A stretch of 61,183 nt of DNA from an uncultured Gammaproteobacteria bacterium (GCA_913058135.1 CAJXPR010000006.1:1-61183), one strand, 5' to 3'. Positions 17,590 to 26,698 are shown, numbered from the stretch's first letter. Program-made: numbers and translations. The notes: generated by a model not told the origin, from the letters alone.

Positions 17590-18572
17590 GTGGCAAGAAA
17601 CACGCTGCTGATCAGCCAGCCGGTATAGGCCAGGTAGACGGAAATCAGTACCAGGCCTTCAACACGGTTGATGCGACCCTGTCCCCTGAAACCGTAGCCA
17701 ATGACAAACAGTGACACGGTGAGTCCCACCATGACGGCCATATCCCGGGTCAGTACTTCGTGACCAACACCCATGGGATGGATGACGCCGGCGATGCCGA
17801 CAACGGCCAGCGTGTTGAACAGGTTGGAACCAAGGATGTTACCTAGCGCCATGTCATGTTCGCCCTTGCGGGCGGCGATGACCGAAGACGCCAGTTCCGG
17901 CAACGAGGTGCCCACGGCGATGACGGTCAGGCCGATGATCAGGTCGCTGACGCCGAGCCCCTGAGCTATGGTAACCGCGCCCCAGACCAGAATGCGGGAG
18001 CTGACAATCAGCAGCAGCAGGCCGATCAGTGTCCACATCACGGCCTTGCGCAGAGGCATTACCCGGGTATCGAGTTCTGCGATGATTTCCTGGCCCAGCG
18101 CGTCGTGACAGGCAGCCTGCTGGTCGCGCCGCCCCTGCATCACAGTCCAGACCATGATGGCGGCGAATACCCCAAGCAGAACCAGCGCATCAGCGCGGCT
18201 GATAAAGTCGTCCAGCAGCTGCCAGGCTGCCAGCGCGGTGACCAGCGTGAGTATCGGTAAAGTACGGCGCAGTACCTGGGAGTCCACCAGAATAGGACTG
18301 ATCAGAGCGGTGATGCCCAGAATCAAAGCGATATTGGTAATATTGGAACCATAGGCGTTGCCCAGAGCGATTCCCGGATTGCCTTGCCATGAAGCCAGTG
18401 CTGATACCACCATCTCCGGCGCGGACGTGCCGAAACCGATAATGACCATGCCTATGATCAGGGGCGGGATATTAAAATGCCGGGCGGTAACGGCAGCGCC
18501 CTCGACAAATCGGTCAGCGCTCCAGACGAGAATGACGAGGCCAATGGTTATTGCCAGTAATGCAAGCAACAT
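17586..18572 (-). CDS. Calcium/sodium antiporter (CaCA family, YrbG type)
   Basis: ATG 18572 is chosen because AGGA lies 8 nt upstream and the protein then starts directly in a membrane helix; an in-frame start at 18641 adds an unlikely polar leader. The 328-residue product has about ten membrane helices in two inverted halves, with the two alpha repeats GFGTSAPEM...GNAYGSNITNIALILG and AVGTSLPEL...GNILGSNLFNTLAVVG that form the ion-binding site. It should exchange Ca2+ for Na+ at the inner membrane. Its stop overlaps the NosR-like start, so the two are translated together. It begins 92 nt after gtrA. Confidence 0.9.
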   Translation of the reverse strand: MLLALLAITIGLVILVWSADRFVEGAAVTARHFNIPPLIIGMVIIGFGTSAPEMVVSALASWQGNPGIALGNAYGSNITNIALILGITALISPILVDSQVLRRTLPILTLVTALAAWQLLDDFISRADALVLLGVFAAIMVWTVMQGRRDQQAACHDALGQEIIAELDTRVMPLRKAVMWTLIGLLLLIVSSRILVWGAVTIAQGLGVSDLIIGLTVIAVGTSLPELASSVIAARKGEHDMALGNILGSNLFNTLAVVGIAGVIHPMGVGHEVLTRDMAVMVGLTVSLFVIGYGFRGQGRINRVEGLVLISVYLAYTGWLISSVFLAT

Positions 18573-18664
18573 GTGGTTGTTCCTGGTAGTTGTCCGAGAG
18601 TGTGCTGTGGCTGATGATACCAGTAACAGGCTGTCGGTCACGGGGCTGCCTAGTTTAGCGATTG

Positions 18665-19066
18665 TCAGCGAAAAGACCAGTACTTATGCCCGAGAAAACT
18701 GGTAAAAACAGGTACTACGATACCAATCGCATGGGCGATTTCAAGCGTGAAGCGGGTGACACCCAGCATCGGCAGCACGGCATAGGCCATCAGCAGACTG
18801 ACCGCCCAGGTCTGTACGATGGCCAGTACATTGACCAGTGCGAACAAAAGCACGGAACGCTGCAGGGTCTGGGTGCTGGCCTTGAAGACAAAAATACGGG
18901 CCAGTATGTAAGCGGTCACCATCCCGGTAAGGTAAGCCAGCACGACTGATGCCGAAAATCCCATCCAGTTACTGTAGACAATGCGCGTGCAAAAATTGAC
19001 CACGGCGGCCGTGCCACCGGTCAGCAGAAAGGCCATAAACTGTCGGGAGATGAAAGGCTGAATCAT
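18665..19066 (-). CDS. GtrA-family small membrane protein (candidate lipid-sugar translocase)
   Basis: 133 residues with four membrane helices and the GtrA pattern FLLTGGTAAVVNFCTRIVY...YLTGMVTAYILARIFVF...FLGHKYWSF. GtrA proteins are proposed to flip polyprenyl-phosphate-linked sugars or to recruit the glycosyltransferase. It overlaps the FAD oxidoreductase gene by 4 nt and is the last gene of the operon with DprE1/DprE2/UbiA-like enzymes. In Mycobacterium a GtrA protein (Rv3789) stands beside dprE1 and dprE2, so a role with polyprenyl-phosphate pentose is the best guess. Confidence 0.88.
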   Translation of the reverse strand: MIQPFISRQFMAFLLTGGTAAVVNFCTRIVYSNWMGFSASVVLAYLTGMVTAYILARIFVFKASTQTLQRSVLLFALVNVLAIVQTWAVSLLMAYAVLPMLGVTRFTLEIAHAIGIVVPVFTSFLGHKYWSFR

Positions 19067-20406
19067 GGGTCGGGCTCGCCGCTGCAGGCGCGTTGCGCCA
19101 GTTGTCTGCCAAACTCGATGCTCTCGGAGATACCACGGTCACTGGGATAATAGTGTGATGTGTCGGCCACCCACAAGCCCTGTATTGGCAGCTCAGCCGG
19201 CGGCAGACGGTCTGCAAACCCTGGCTCGCAGATGGGCTGTGCATAACGATAGCGGCTGGCATGAATGTCAATAAAGTCATCGTCCTGCAGGTGAGGGTTG
19301 ATTTTCTTGAGATAGCTTCGCACCTTATTGATAAAAGTGGCGTCGCTGTCGGTAAACTTGGCATGCTCCCCGGGCAGATAGAACGGTACATAGACCAGAT
19401 GATTTTCCATGGGGTGCAGATTGCTGTATTCGACCAGCCCGGGTATGTCCATCTCCGGGTCATTGATATTCACCCAGAATTTGTCAGACACCGGCCGACG
19501 CAGCTTGGCTATGACACACACCACCGCGATATTACGCAAGCTGGCGTAAGCTTCACGGGTTTCGTCGGGTAGCGCCGGAATCAGCCTGGGCACGTAGGGC
19601 AGAGGAATCGTGCTGATCACGCGTGTAAAAGGTTGCAGCTCGCCCTCCGTTCCGTCAGCGGTGGTAACTTTCACGCCGGCCAGTTGCTGGCCATTGACGA
19701 CCACTTCCGTTACCGGCGTGTTCAGGTGTATTTCGCCGCCTCCGTCCCTGATCGCGGCAGCCAGCGCCTGCAACAGGGTTTCTGACCCGCCTTCCAGATA
19801 GCCAAGACATTCGCGCATCAGGCTGCTGCGGGAGCGGCCCACGCGGTGAATCCGGCTCCAGATCCAGGCTGCCGACAGGTTGTCCGAATAATGGTAAAAC
19901 TTGTAGTCAAAGAGTGTGCGCCACACCGCCTGCCAGGCTTCATCACCTACCCAGCGACGAATCCAGCGGCGTGCATCCAGTCTGTCGAGGTCCTGCCAGC
20001 CGGTGCGCTTGGTCGACACAAAGGCATGCAGGCCGTAGCGGATCTTGGCCCCCAGACTCAACCCCCGGAAACGTAACAGCGCCAGCGGATTGCCCCAGTC
20101 CTGCAGTTGATTGTGATACCAGTAGCCCATGCGGGTTTCCGTCCAGCGCATGCGGTCAGCAATGCCCAACTCGTCGAGCATTTGCAGCAAACCTCGATCG
20201 GACAGACAGTGGAAGTGATAGTAACGTTCTATCTGCAATCCGTTAAAGTCAAAACTGGCGGTCATGCCACCCAGCCGGTCATCGGCCTCAAACACCACCG
20301 GACGAAATCCGTCCTGCACCAATTGATAGGCCACCGCCAGCCCCATCGGGCCAGCGCCCAGCACGGCAACGCGGTTGTCAGCGGATCTGGTTTGCAACGA
20401 CTCCAT
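19063..20406 (-). CDS. NAD(P)/FAD-dependent oxidoreductase, amine-oxidase-like
   Basis: 447 residues with the dinucleotide-binding start VAVLGAGPMGLAVAYQLVQDGFRPVVFEADDRLGGM (the GxGxxG fold plus Glu for the ribose and the GG doublet), then the body of a flavin monoamine-oxidase/protoporphyrinogen-oxidase-like protein and a C-terminal FAD motif (GLWVADTSHYYPSDRGISESIEFGRQLA). Related proteins occur in polysaccharide and glycosylation clusters together with GtrA; the substrate is unknown and could be a lipid- or nucleotide-linked sugar. It starts 3 nt after the epimerase gene and overlaps gtrA. UDP-galactopyranose mutase was considered, but its characteristic motifs were not recognised. Confidence 0.8.
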   Translation of the reverse strand: MESLQTRSADNRVAVLGAGPMGLAVAYQLVQDGFRPVVFEADDRLGGMTASFDFNGLQIERYYHFHCLSDRGLLQMLDELGIADRMRWTETRMGYWYHNQLQDWGNPLALLRFRGLSLGAKIRYGLHAFVSTKRTGWQDLDRLDARRWIRRWVGDEAWQAVWRTLFDYKFYHYSDNLSAAWIWSRIHRVGRSRSSLMRECLGYLEGGSETLLQALAAAIRDGGGEIHLNTPVTEVVVNGQQLAGVKVTTADGTEGELQPFTRVISTIPLPYVPRLIPALPDETREAYASLRNIAVVCVIAKLRRPVSDKFWVNINDPEMDIPGLVEYSNLHPMENHLVYVPFYLPGEHAKFTDSDATFINKVRSYLKKINPHLQDDDFIDIHASRYRYAQPICEPGFADRLPPAELPIQGLWVADTSHYYPSDRGISESIEFGRQLAQRACSGEPDP

Positions 20407-20409
20407 GTC

Positions 20410-21375
20410 CTAAAACTCCAGGGCGACATCGCTGTAGCGCGAGTCATTAAATGTTTTGTGAATGGCCGTTTTGAACGGTGTATAGGGCACGCCGAAAAGA
20501 CCCGGCCAGTCAATGACCTCGAACTCGTCTTCGGCGGTCAGGGCCTCGAGTTGCTGAGTGGTGAAGGGTGGATTTTTATCAAACAGCGCCCACAACCACA
20601 GCAGGGCATGAAACAGGCAGTAGGGTATGCGCAGAATCAAAGCGCGCGCCCCTACCGCCTGTTTGATCATGCGGATCATATCGATGTAGTCAATTTTTTC
20701 GTGACCGGAAATATTGTAGATGCCGTGGCCACGACGCGACTCAATACAACTGATTATGATGTCGCAGAAATCGCCGACATATAGCGGCTGGCGCATGTAA
20801 CGTCCGTGTCCAGGTATGGGGAAGACCGGGACCTTTTTCATGAAGCGCGACAGCCAGCCCAGATGTTTGCGATCAAACCAGCCGAACATCAGGGTGGGGC
20901 GCAGGATGGGACATTCGATGCCGCTCGCCAGCACCATGGCTTCCTGCTCACGCTTGCTTCGCGTGTAAAAATCGTCGGCCACTGATTCAACCACGGACGA
21001 ACTGATGTGCACCAGGTAGGGTCGCGTCGGGCATGTCCTGATAGTGTCCAGTATCAACCGGGTGGCATCAACATTGTTATGCTGAAAGTCCTGATAGTCG
21101 ATACCACCAATCTGTGCCTGCAGCATGACCACTACATCGGCGTTGGAGATGTGCTGCTGCCAGTCGCCGGGCTGCGCCAGGTCGGCATATAAGCAGCGCA
21201 GATCCGGTTGCACCCGCTGCAGTACAGCCAGGTTGGCGCGGTGCTTATCAAGTACAACAATATTGTGATAACCGCGGTCGCGCAGTCTGGCCACCAGGTT
21301 CTGGCCGACCAGTCCGGCGCCGCCGGGCAGGACAATATTGATGCTTTTATCTGGATATTGTTTGTCTTGGCTCAT
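20410..21375 (-). CDS. NAD-dependent epimerase/dehydratase family protein
   Basis: 321 residues, extended SDR fold: a nucleotide-binding motif near the N-terminus (LPGGAGLVGQNLVARLRD), SSS at about 125 (VHISSSVVES) and the catalytic YxxxK (FYTRSK), then a substrate lobe. The C-terminal part has two hydrophobic stretches (RIPYCLFHALLWLWAL). The likely substrate is a nucleotide- or lipid-linked sugar. Its start overlaps the end of the glycosyltransferase-like gene (ATGA at 21372-21375) and the FAD oxidoreductase follows after 3 nt, so it is an integral part of the operon. Confidence 0.85.
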   Translation of the reverse strand: MSQDKQYPDKSINIVLPGGAGLVGQNLVARLRDRGYHNIVVLDKHRANLAVLQRVQPDLRCLYADLAQPGDWQQHISNADVVVMLQAQIGGIDYQDFQHNNVDATRLILDTIRTCPTRPYLVHISSSVVESVADDFYTRSKREQEAMVLASGIECPILRPTLMFGWFDRKHLGWLSRFMKKVPVFPIPGHGRYMRQPLYVGDFCDIIISCIESRRGHGIYNISGHEKIDYIDMIRMIKQAVGARALILRIPYCLFHALLWLWALFDKNPPFTTQQLEALTAEDEFEVIDWPGLFGVPYTPFKTAIHKTFNDSRYSDVALEF

Positions 21376-23117
21376 GGGTTCGATACGGGTGTCGGGGGTT
21401 CGATGGAAAGTTCAAGGGGGAGCTCGCAGGCTGCCGTGTCTGCGATCAGGACGGCCGCGTCACCGGCCAGGTCGCGACTCACATAGCCACGAAATCCTGA
21501 CAGGTACGCATTGTCATCAACGGCATCGGCGACATCCGATCTGGGTTGTCCGGTCAGCGCAAAACCTCTGACCACGCCCGCGCCATCGGTCACTGTGATC
21601 AGTGCGGGCACCTGTTGCCGTTCGGCGTTGTAAAGCCAGCCCTGGATCGCAAGGTAATCCTGATCGGCATTAACTGGGGCTACGATGTCCACATGGCCAG
21701 CGCATCGTGGCAGCGAAGGATGGGTAACAGTGTTGCCCAGCGCACCTTTCAGGCCGCGCCAGGGATAGATGCCAAACATGCCGAGCTGCCTCGTTTCAGC
21801 CACTTCCACGGTGCGCAGCAAACCGGGGGACATCTCGAAAACATGTTGAATCTGGGCTTCGTCCTCGACGCCGAGCGTCAGCGCCAGGCCGGCCACTTCT
21901 CGATCAAACACCAACTGATGTTGTGGTATTGCCGCCCGCCACTGCAGATTCAGCATCAGACCAACCACAACCGTGGCGGTAGCGATTATCAATCGTGGGT
22001 GGTGTTTCACCTGGCGACATAGCCACGGCAATAGCAGCACCAGTACACATGCCCAGGCCATCAGGGCGGGCGTGGTATAGCGGTAGCTGACGGCCTGGAG
22101 CACACCGAATGTCACCCGTCCCGATGCCGTCCCCAAGGCGGTGCCGGCCAGGTAGATAATGCCGAACACCAGCGCCAGAATCAGTGTATTGTTTTTGGGT
22201 GACCTGATGCCCCGGTACAGGTAGGTCAATGCGATTGCAGCCATGACACAGGTCGAAACCATGGCGATCACGGTGGCCAAGGTGCCGCGACCAAACAGAT
22301 TGAAGAAAGGTGTGCCCAGATAAAGGAGCACAAACTGCACAACCTCCAGGGGCTGATGGAGAAGCGCGTCGACGGTGGAGCCATGATATGGCGGTGCCTG
22401 GTAATCATGGAAATACAGGCCAAGCATGGCGATACTCATCCCGCACAGAAGCAGCACGCGCCAAATGCGCATACGGCTGATCAGTGCATAAAGTGCCATC
22501 AAAGGCAGCGCCAGAACGCCATTGGCCATGGTGCCAACGGAGGCGATGCCGAACAGGCAGGCTATCACAAAGGCGGTGTTCGCTGACTGTTCTCCTGCGG
22601 CGGATTTATGTAACCAGTAGAATGCGCAAAGCGGCAGCAATTGCGCCAGGAAAAACTGACTCTGAAATGCCCAGGCCAGATTCTCATGTTGCATCCACTG
22701 AAACAGCCAGGCGACAAGAAAACAGGTGACAAAAAACAGCATCGTGCGGCTCGCCCCGACTGTCCGCAGACGGTGCTGGCTGAGTCGCCAGAATAACACC
22801 ACTGCCAGGCCGACAAATACTTGATTCATCACCAGCAGGAAGATGCTCAGGCCGCCGAACAACCTGTAGTCCAGCCAGAACAGTAATCGCGACAGCACTA
22901 TGCGATGCTCGTTGTGCTGAGCCCACCATAACCAGTGGGCACCATCATTAATGGCGATATAGAAGCCCAGCGTGGCGCCCCACATGTCCCAGAACGGCAC
23001 GGGCGTGTACATCCGTGCGGTACCGGCGATGGCGAGCACGACAAAAGCAGTCGCCAAAAGGGCCGCCAGTGCAGCCGCCTGGTGTGTTCGTCCTTGTCCG
23101 GAGAGAAGTTCGGTCAT
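21372..23117 (-). CDS. Multi-pass membrane protein, candidate GT-C glycosyltransferase
   Basis: 581 residues, about eleven membrane helices up to residue ~420, then a soluble domain of ~150 residues. The first periplasmic loop carries acidic and His residues (PFWDMWGATLGFY...HNEHRIVLSRLL), as in GT-C enzymes that use polyprenyl-phosphate sugars. The soluble C-terminal domain (CAGHVDIVAP...LAIQGWLYNAERQQVPALITVTD...GFRGYV) is a beta-rich module. No family name can be given with confidence. It starts 12 nt after the DprE2-like gene, so it is the best candidate for the transferase that uses the pentose made by this operon. Confidence 0.7.
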   Translation of the reverse strand: MTELLSGQGRTHQAAALAALLATAFVVLAIAGTARMYTPVPFWDMWGATLGFYIAINDGAHWLWWAQHNEHRIVLSRLLFWLDYRLFGGLSIFLLVMNQVFVGLAVVLFWRLSQHRLRTVGASRTMLFFVTCFLVAWLFQWMQHENLAWAFQSQFFLAQLLPLCAFYWLHKSAAGEQSANTAFVIACLFGIASVGTMANGVLALPLMALYALISRMRIWRVLLLCGMSIAMLGLYFHDYQAPPYHGSTVDALLHQPLEVVQFVLLYLGTPFFNLFGRGTLATVIAMVSTCVMAAIALTYLYRGIRSPKNNTLILALVFGIIYLAGTALGTASGRVTFGVLQAVSYRYTTPALMAWACVLVLLLPWLCRQVKHHPRLIIATATVVVGLMLNLQWRAAIPQHQLVFDREVAGLALTLGVEDEAQIQHVFEMSPGLLRTVEVAETRQLGMFGIYPWRGLKGALGNTVTHPSLPRCAGHVDIVAPVNADQDYLAIQGWLYNAERQQVPALITVTDGAGVVRGFALTGQPRSDVADAVDDNAYLSGFRGYVSRDLAGDAAVLIADTAACELPLELSIEPPTPVSNP

Positions 23118-23129
23118 CCTTGCCTGCCC

Positions 23130-23900
23130 TTATATGTCCATTTTGTTAAATACAAATCGGGGCAGGTGGCGGATGATCATCATGATCAGCCACCATTTTG
23201 CGGGGGCATAAACTACCGGGCTGCCTTTGTTGACGCCGCGTACAATGGCTGCCGCTACATCTTCCGCTGGGGTGAGACGGGCGCCGGCCTGTTTAAGGTG
23301 TGCTGTCATTGGCGTATCCGTGGGACCCGGCTTGATAAGCACGATGTTGACGCCGCTGCCGGCCAGTCGATGTTGCAGTCCTTGTGCATAACGGGTGACC
23401 AGGCCCTTGGCGGCCCCATATACGTAATTCGACTTGCGGCCGCGGTCGCCAGCGACCGACCCGATAATGGCGATGGTGCCGGTATTGGCCGCCTGCATGG
23501 GTCCGGCGAAAGCTTCGGCGAACAGCACCGGTGACAGCCCATTGATATGCATGGCGTCAACGGCCGCGCTCAGATCTTGCTGGCATTGCTGTTGGTCCGG
23601 CAATGTACCGTGGGCAATAAGGACAATATCCGGTGTTCCATCTTTCACTATATGCGCGACGGTTTTACCGATCGTATCGGCGCAGCTGAAGTCTGTGCAC
23701 TCTGCCTGGCTGGTGACTGACGGGTTGCGGACCAGCAGATCAGCCGCAATCGCATTCAGCTTGTCGGCGTCTCTGCCCACCAGTACAAAATGCAACTGCC
23801 TGCCGGCTGCGTGCTCAGGCTGCTCTGCCCATTGTCGCGCGCAATGCTCGGCGATGGCAGAGCTGGCGCCGACAATAACGATGCGGGTGTTTTGTGTCAT
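23130..23900 (-). CDS. DprE2-like SDR (2'-keto-pentose reductase)
   Basis: The start is ATG 23900 (MTQNTRIVIVGASSAIAEHCARQW), which places the NAD(P) motif GASSAIAE at the N-terminus; a longer frame to 24098 overlaps dprE1 and is ignored. The 256-residue protein has the SDR triad (IGSVAGDRG Ser, YGAAK Tyr-Lys). In Mycobacterium DprE2 reduces decaprenylphosphoryl-2-keto-erythro-pentose to the arabinose form with NADH. Position 25 nt after the DprE1-like gene supports this assignment, since many SDRs cannot be told apart by sequence alone. Confidence 0.82.
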   Translation of the reverse strand: MTQNTRIVIVGASSAIAEHCARQWAEQPEHAAGRQLHFVLVGRDADKLNAIAADLLVRNPSVTSQAECTDFSCADTIGKTVAHIVKDGTPDIVLIAHGTLPDQQQCQQDLSAAVDAMHINGLSPVLFAEAFAGPMQAANTGTIAIIGSVAGDRGRKSNYVYGAAKGLVTRYAQGLQHRLAGSGVNIVLIKPGPTDTPMTAHLKQAGARLTPAEDVAAAIVRGVNKGSPVVYAPAKWWLIMMIIRHLPRFVFNKMDI

Positions 23901-23925
23901 AACCGATACCTTTTGATTGACGGTG

Positions 23926-25254
23926 TCAGGAGCCCAGTAACCGTCGTGACATAGCCGAGCTGATACCCGGGTCGCGAAATGCTGAGAAGGTTTCCAGGCC
24001 GGGATATCCCTGGGCGAACATCTGCGCCGGCATACGGGCATCCTTGGCGGCATAGAGGCGACCGCCGGCCTGCGTGACAATGTCATCAAGACGTACAAAC
24101 AGCCGTTCGGTCCGGGGGCCCTTGTTGGGAAAGTCCAGTGCCAGTGTTGCGCCCGCCATGGGGAAGCTCAACAGGCCGGCAGCGGGCCGCTCGGCAAAGG
24201 TCTTGAGCACGGCGAGAAAAGACCCTTCGCCGGCGGCGGCAATGGCAGTCAGCATGTCTGCGACTGCCTGCCTGGCGCTGGCGCGCGGCACCACACACTG
24301 ATACTGGTAAAAGCCGCGGCGACCATACATGCGGTTCCAGTGGTGGATCTTGTCCAGGGGATAAAAGAAGTTCTGGTAATCCGCCACGCCCGGTCCCGCC
24401 TTGCGCGCATTCATGGCGTAATAGGCTGCATTAAAAGGGCGCAGACTGAGTCTGTTTACCAGTGACAATGGCGGTGTTATCGGCATGGAGATGCCCGCCG
24501 CTGGGCGGGTCTTGCGTGTCGGTCTTTGTTTCGGCGGTAACGCTGCCAGATCCTGCTCGCTGGCGTGATTGGCGCGCAGGAAGATGCCGCGGGTCTGGGA
24601 CCCGGCCAGGCAATCAATCCAGGATACTGTGTGCTCCCAGCCGACTTCCGATGCATCTGCATAGGCAAAAAAGTCGTCCAGGCTGGAGAAAGGCAGGGTC
24701 TCGGTGAGGAGCCAGGGGCTGCCGATACGCCGTAACTGAATGTCTACACGAGCGATGACGCCGGTCAGACCCAGGCCGCCTATGGTCGCCTGGAACAGAT
24801 CAGGGTTGTCGTTACGGCTGCAATCCCGGGTGCTGCCGTCGGTACGTGCCAGACTGAAACCGGTGACATGATCGCCAAATGTGCCCATGATATGGTGATT
24901 CTTCCCGTGCACATCGTTTGCGACTGCGCCGCCCACCGTGACCAACTGAGTGCCGGGTGTCACGGGCAGCATCCAGCCGCGAGGTACAAAACAGTCCTGG
25001 ATTTCCTTTAATGTCACACCTGCTTCGCAGGACAACAGGCCGGTGTCCTTATCAAAGCGAATAAAACGGTTCATGCCCCGGGTCTGCCACAACGTGCCTT
25101 CGGGATTCAGGCAGACATCGCCGTAGCTACGACCCATGCCATAGCTGATACCCGGCAGTTCGTGCTGAATCTGCCGCGACAGGGTTCGGTGGTCGGCCAA
25201 CTGAACCGAATTGTGAGCATGAAGGCCAAGACGGCCCCAGGAGCTGATTTTCAT
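23926..25254 (-). CDS. DprE1-like FAD-dependent decaprenylphosphoryl-ribose 2'-oxidase
   Basis: 442 residues, VAO-type flavoprotein: FAD-binding segments GMGRSYGDVCLN, PVTPGTQLVTVGGAVANDVHGKNHH and TIGGLGLTG, then the substrate domain (YQNFFYPLDKIHHWNRMYGRRGFYQYQCVVP) and LYAAKDARM. These follow mycobacterial DprE1 along the whole length. The essential Lys (Lys418 in M. tuberculosis) is Lys404 here. The residue matching Cys387, the covalent target of benzothiazinone drugs, is Ala372 (ALDFP in place of CLDFP). The enzyme would oxidise the 2'-OH of polyprenylphosphoryl-ribose on the membrane. The Cys/Ala alignment rests on my memory of the mycobacterial sequence. Confidence 0.88.
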   Translation of the reverse strand: MKISSWGRLGLHAHNSVQLADHRTLSRQIQHELPGISYGMGRSYGDVCLNPEGTLWQTRGMNRFIRFDKDTGLLSCEAGVTLKEIQDCFVPRGWMLPVTPGTQLVTVGGAVANDVHGKNHHIMGTFGDHVTGFSLARTDGSTRDCSRNDNPDLFQATIGGLGLTGVIARVDIQLRRIGSPWLLTETLPFSSLDDFFAYADASEVGWEHTVSWIDCLAGSQTRGIFLRANHASEQDLAALPPKQRPTRKTRPAAGISMPITPPLSLVNRLSLRPFNAAYYAMNARKAGPGVADYQNFFYPLDKIHHWNRMYGRRGFYQYQCVVPRASARQAVADMLTAIAAAGEGSFLAVLKTFAERPAAGLLSFPMAGATLALDFPNKGPRTERLFVRLDDIVTQAGGRLYAAKDARMPAQMFAQGYPGLETFSAFRDPGISSAMSRRLLGS

Positions 25255-25276
25255 GAGCAGGCGCCGTCTTTCATGA

Positions 25277-26698
25277 TCAGGCCACCGATCCGATTATCAG
25301 CACGACTGCAAATCCCAGGCCGGCCAACAGACTGGCCTTGTCCTTGACCGCGAATACCAGCGGATCGTCGTGCATCAGACCGCGGCTGGCCTGCATCCAC
25401 ATCCAGCTGATCCAGAACAGCATGAAGGGGATGGCGGCCCAGACCAGGGTGGGGTTGCGATACAGTTCCAGTACCTCGTCGCTGTTCAGATACAGAGCGA
25501 GCACCATCACTGCCACATAGCCTGAGGTGACACCCAGAGTCTGAATCAACGGCGCATCGCTGGTGAAATATCCGCGGCCATGCGCCTTTACCGCGCCGCT
25601 TTCCGCTTGCAGAGCCAATTCTGCATAGCGTTTAACAAAGGCCAGCGACAGGAAAAGAAAAACGGATTGGGCCAATAACCAGAAAGACAGATCCAGGTTG
25701 GCAGCGGCGGTTCCGGCGATGACGCGCAAGGTATACAGCATCGCCAGCGTCAGGCAGTCAACCAGCATTATCCGTTTCAGGCCAAACGAGTAGGCGCAGG
25801 TCAGCGCCAGGTACACCAGTAACCATTGCAAAAACTCGACGTTGACCCAAAGGGCCATGGCGATACCGGCGGCGAGCAGGAATGGCATCAATATCACGCC
25901 CTGCCAGGCCGGGACCAACCCGGATGCAAACGGACGCAAGCGCTTGCGCGGATGCAGGCGGTCGCTTTCCAGATCCAGCAAATCGTTGGTGATGTAGACC
26001 GCCGATGCACACAAACTGAATGCGATAAAACCAAGCGTCAGTGATACCCAGGTGTTCAGGTCACTGAACTGGTGTGCCGCAATCAAGGGAATGAACAACA
26101 ACAGGTTTTTCAGCCACTGGTGTGCGCGAATCACGCGCAACCAGATCAGCAGGTTGCTGGCGCGGAGCGGAAACTCATGTTCGATATCACATACGGCGCG
26201 AGCTCTGTCGCTCAGCCCGTTGGCGCCATTGACGACCACCGCGCTGTGCGCCACGCTCCATACTGGCAGGTCCTTGTCACAGTTGCCGACATACACAAAG
26301 CCGGTGTCGGCGAATCGTGCCGTCAGCGCTTCGGCTTTACGTGAGCCGGAGAGGTTGATATCGCCATCGCTTGCCATGACCTCATCAAACAGCTGCAGGT
26401 GGTCGGCGATTGCCTGAGCGATGGAATGATGGGAGGCGGTACACAGTATCAGTCTGCGCCCGGCATCCTTCTGTTGTCGTAACCAGACCAGCAAGGCTTC
26501 ATTGTATGGCAGGCTGGCCGGATCAAACTGACAATGGTCGGCAAGACGCTGCTTGAGCAGTGCCTTGCCGCGGGCCAGCCAGAGTGGGATAAACAGCGTT
26601 GCCCACGGCCGCTCGCGCAGTACTTTCAGTGCTGACTCGTGGAGCATGTCCGTGTGGATCAGCGTACCGTCCAGGTCAACTACAAGCGGTTGATTCAA
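25277..26698 (-). CDS. HAD phosphatase-UbiA prenyltransferase fusion (DPPR synthase-like)
   Basis: 473 residues. The N-terminal 180 residues are a HAD phosphatase (VVDLDGT at 6-12, TASHH, GNCDKDLP). The rest is a UbiA membrane enzyme with about eight helices and the prenyl-phosphate motif ND-x2-D-x3-D at 238-246 followed by HPRKRLRPFASG, very close to the mycobacterial 5-phosphoribosyl-1-pyrophosphate:decaprenyl-phosphate transferase (Rv3806c). One polypeptide could attach phosphoribose to polyprenyl phosphate and remove the 5-phosphate, supplying the DprE1-like enzyme encoded 22 nt downstream. It is the first gene of the operon. A HAD-UbiA fusion of this type also occurs in P. aeruginosa strains that glycosylate pilin with arabinofuranose. 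Confidence 0.87.
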   Translation of the reverse strand: MNQPLVVDLDGTLIHTDMLHESALKVLRERPWATLFIPLWLARGKALLKQRLADHCQFDPASLPYNEALLVWLRQQKDAGRRLILCTASHHSIAQAIADHLQLFDEVMASDGDINLSGSRKAEALTARFADTGFVYVGNCDKDLPVWSVAHSAVVVNGANGLSDRARAVCDIEHEFPLRASNLLIWLRVIRAHQWLKNLLLFIPLIAAHQFSDLNTWVSLTLGFIAFSLCASAVYITNDLLDLESDRLHPRKRLRPFASGLVPAWQGVILMPFLLAAGIAMALWVNVEFLQWLLVYLALTCAYSFGLKRIMLVDCLTLAMLYTLRVIAGTAAANLDLSFWLLAQSVFLFLSLAFVKRYAELALQAESGAVKAHGRGYFTSDAPLIQTLGVTSGYVAVMVLALYLNSDEVLELYRNPTLVWAAIPFMLFWISWMWMQASRGLMHDDPLVFAVKDKASLLAGLGFAVVLIIGSVA

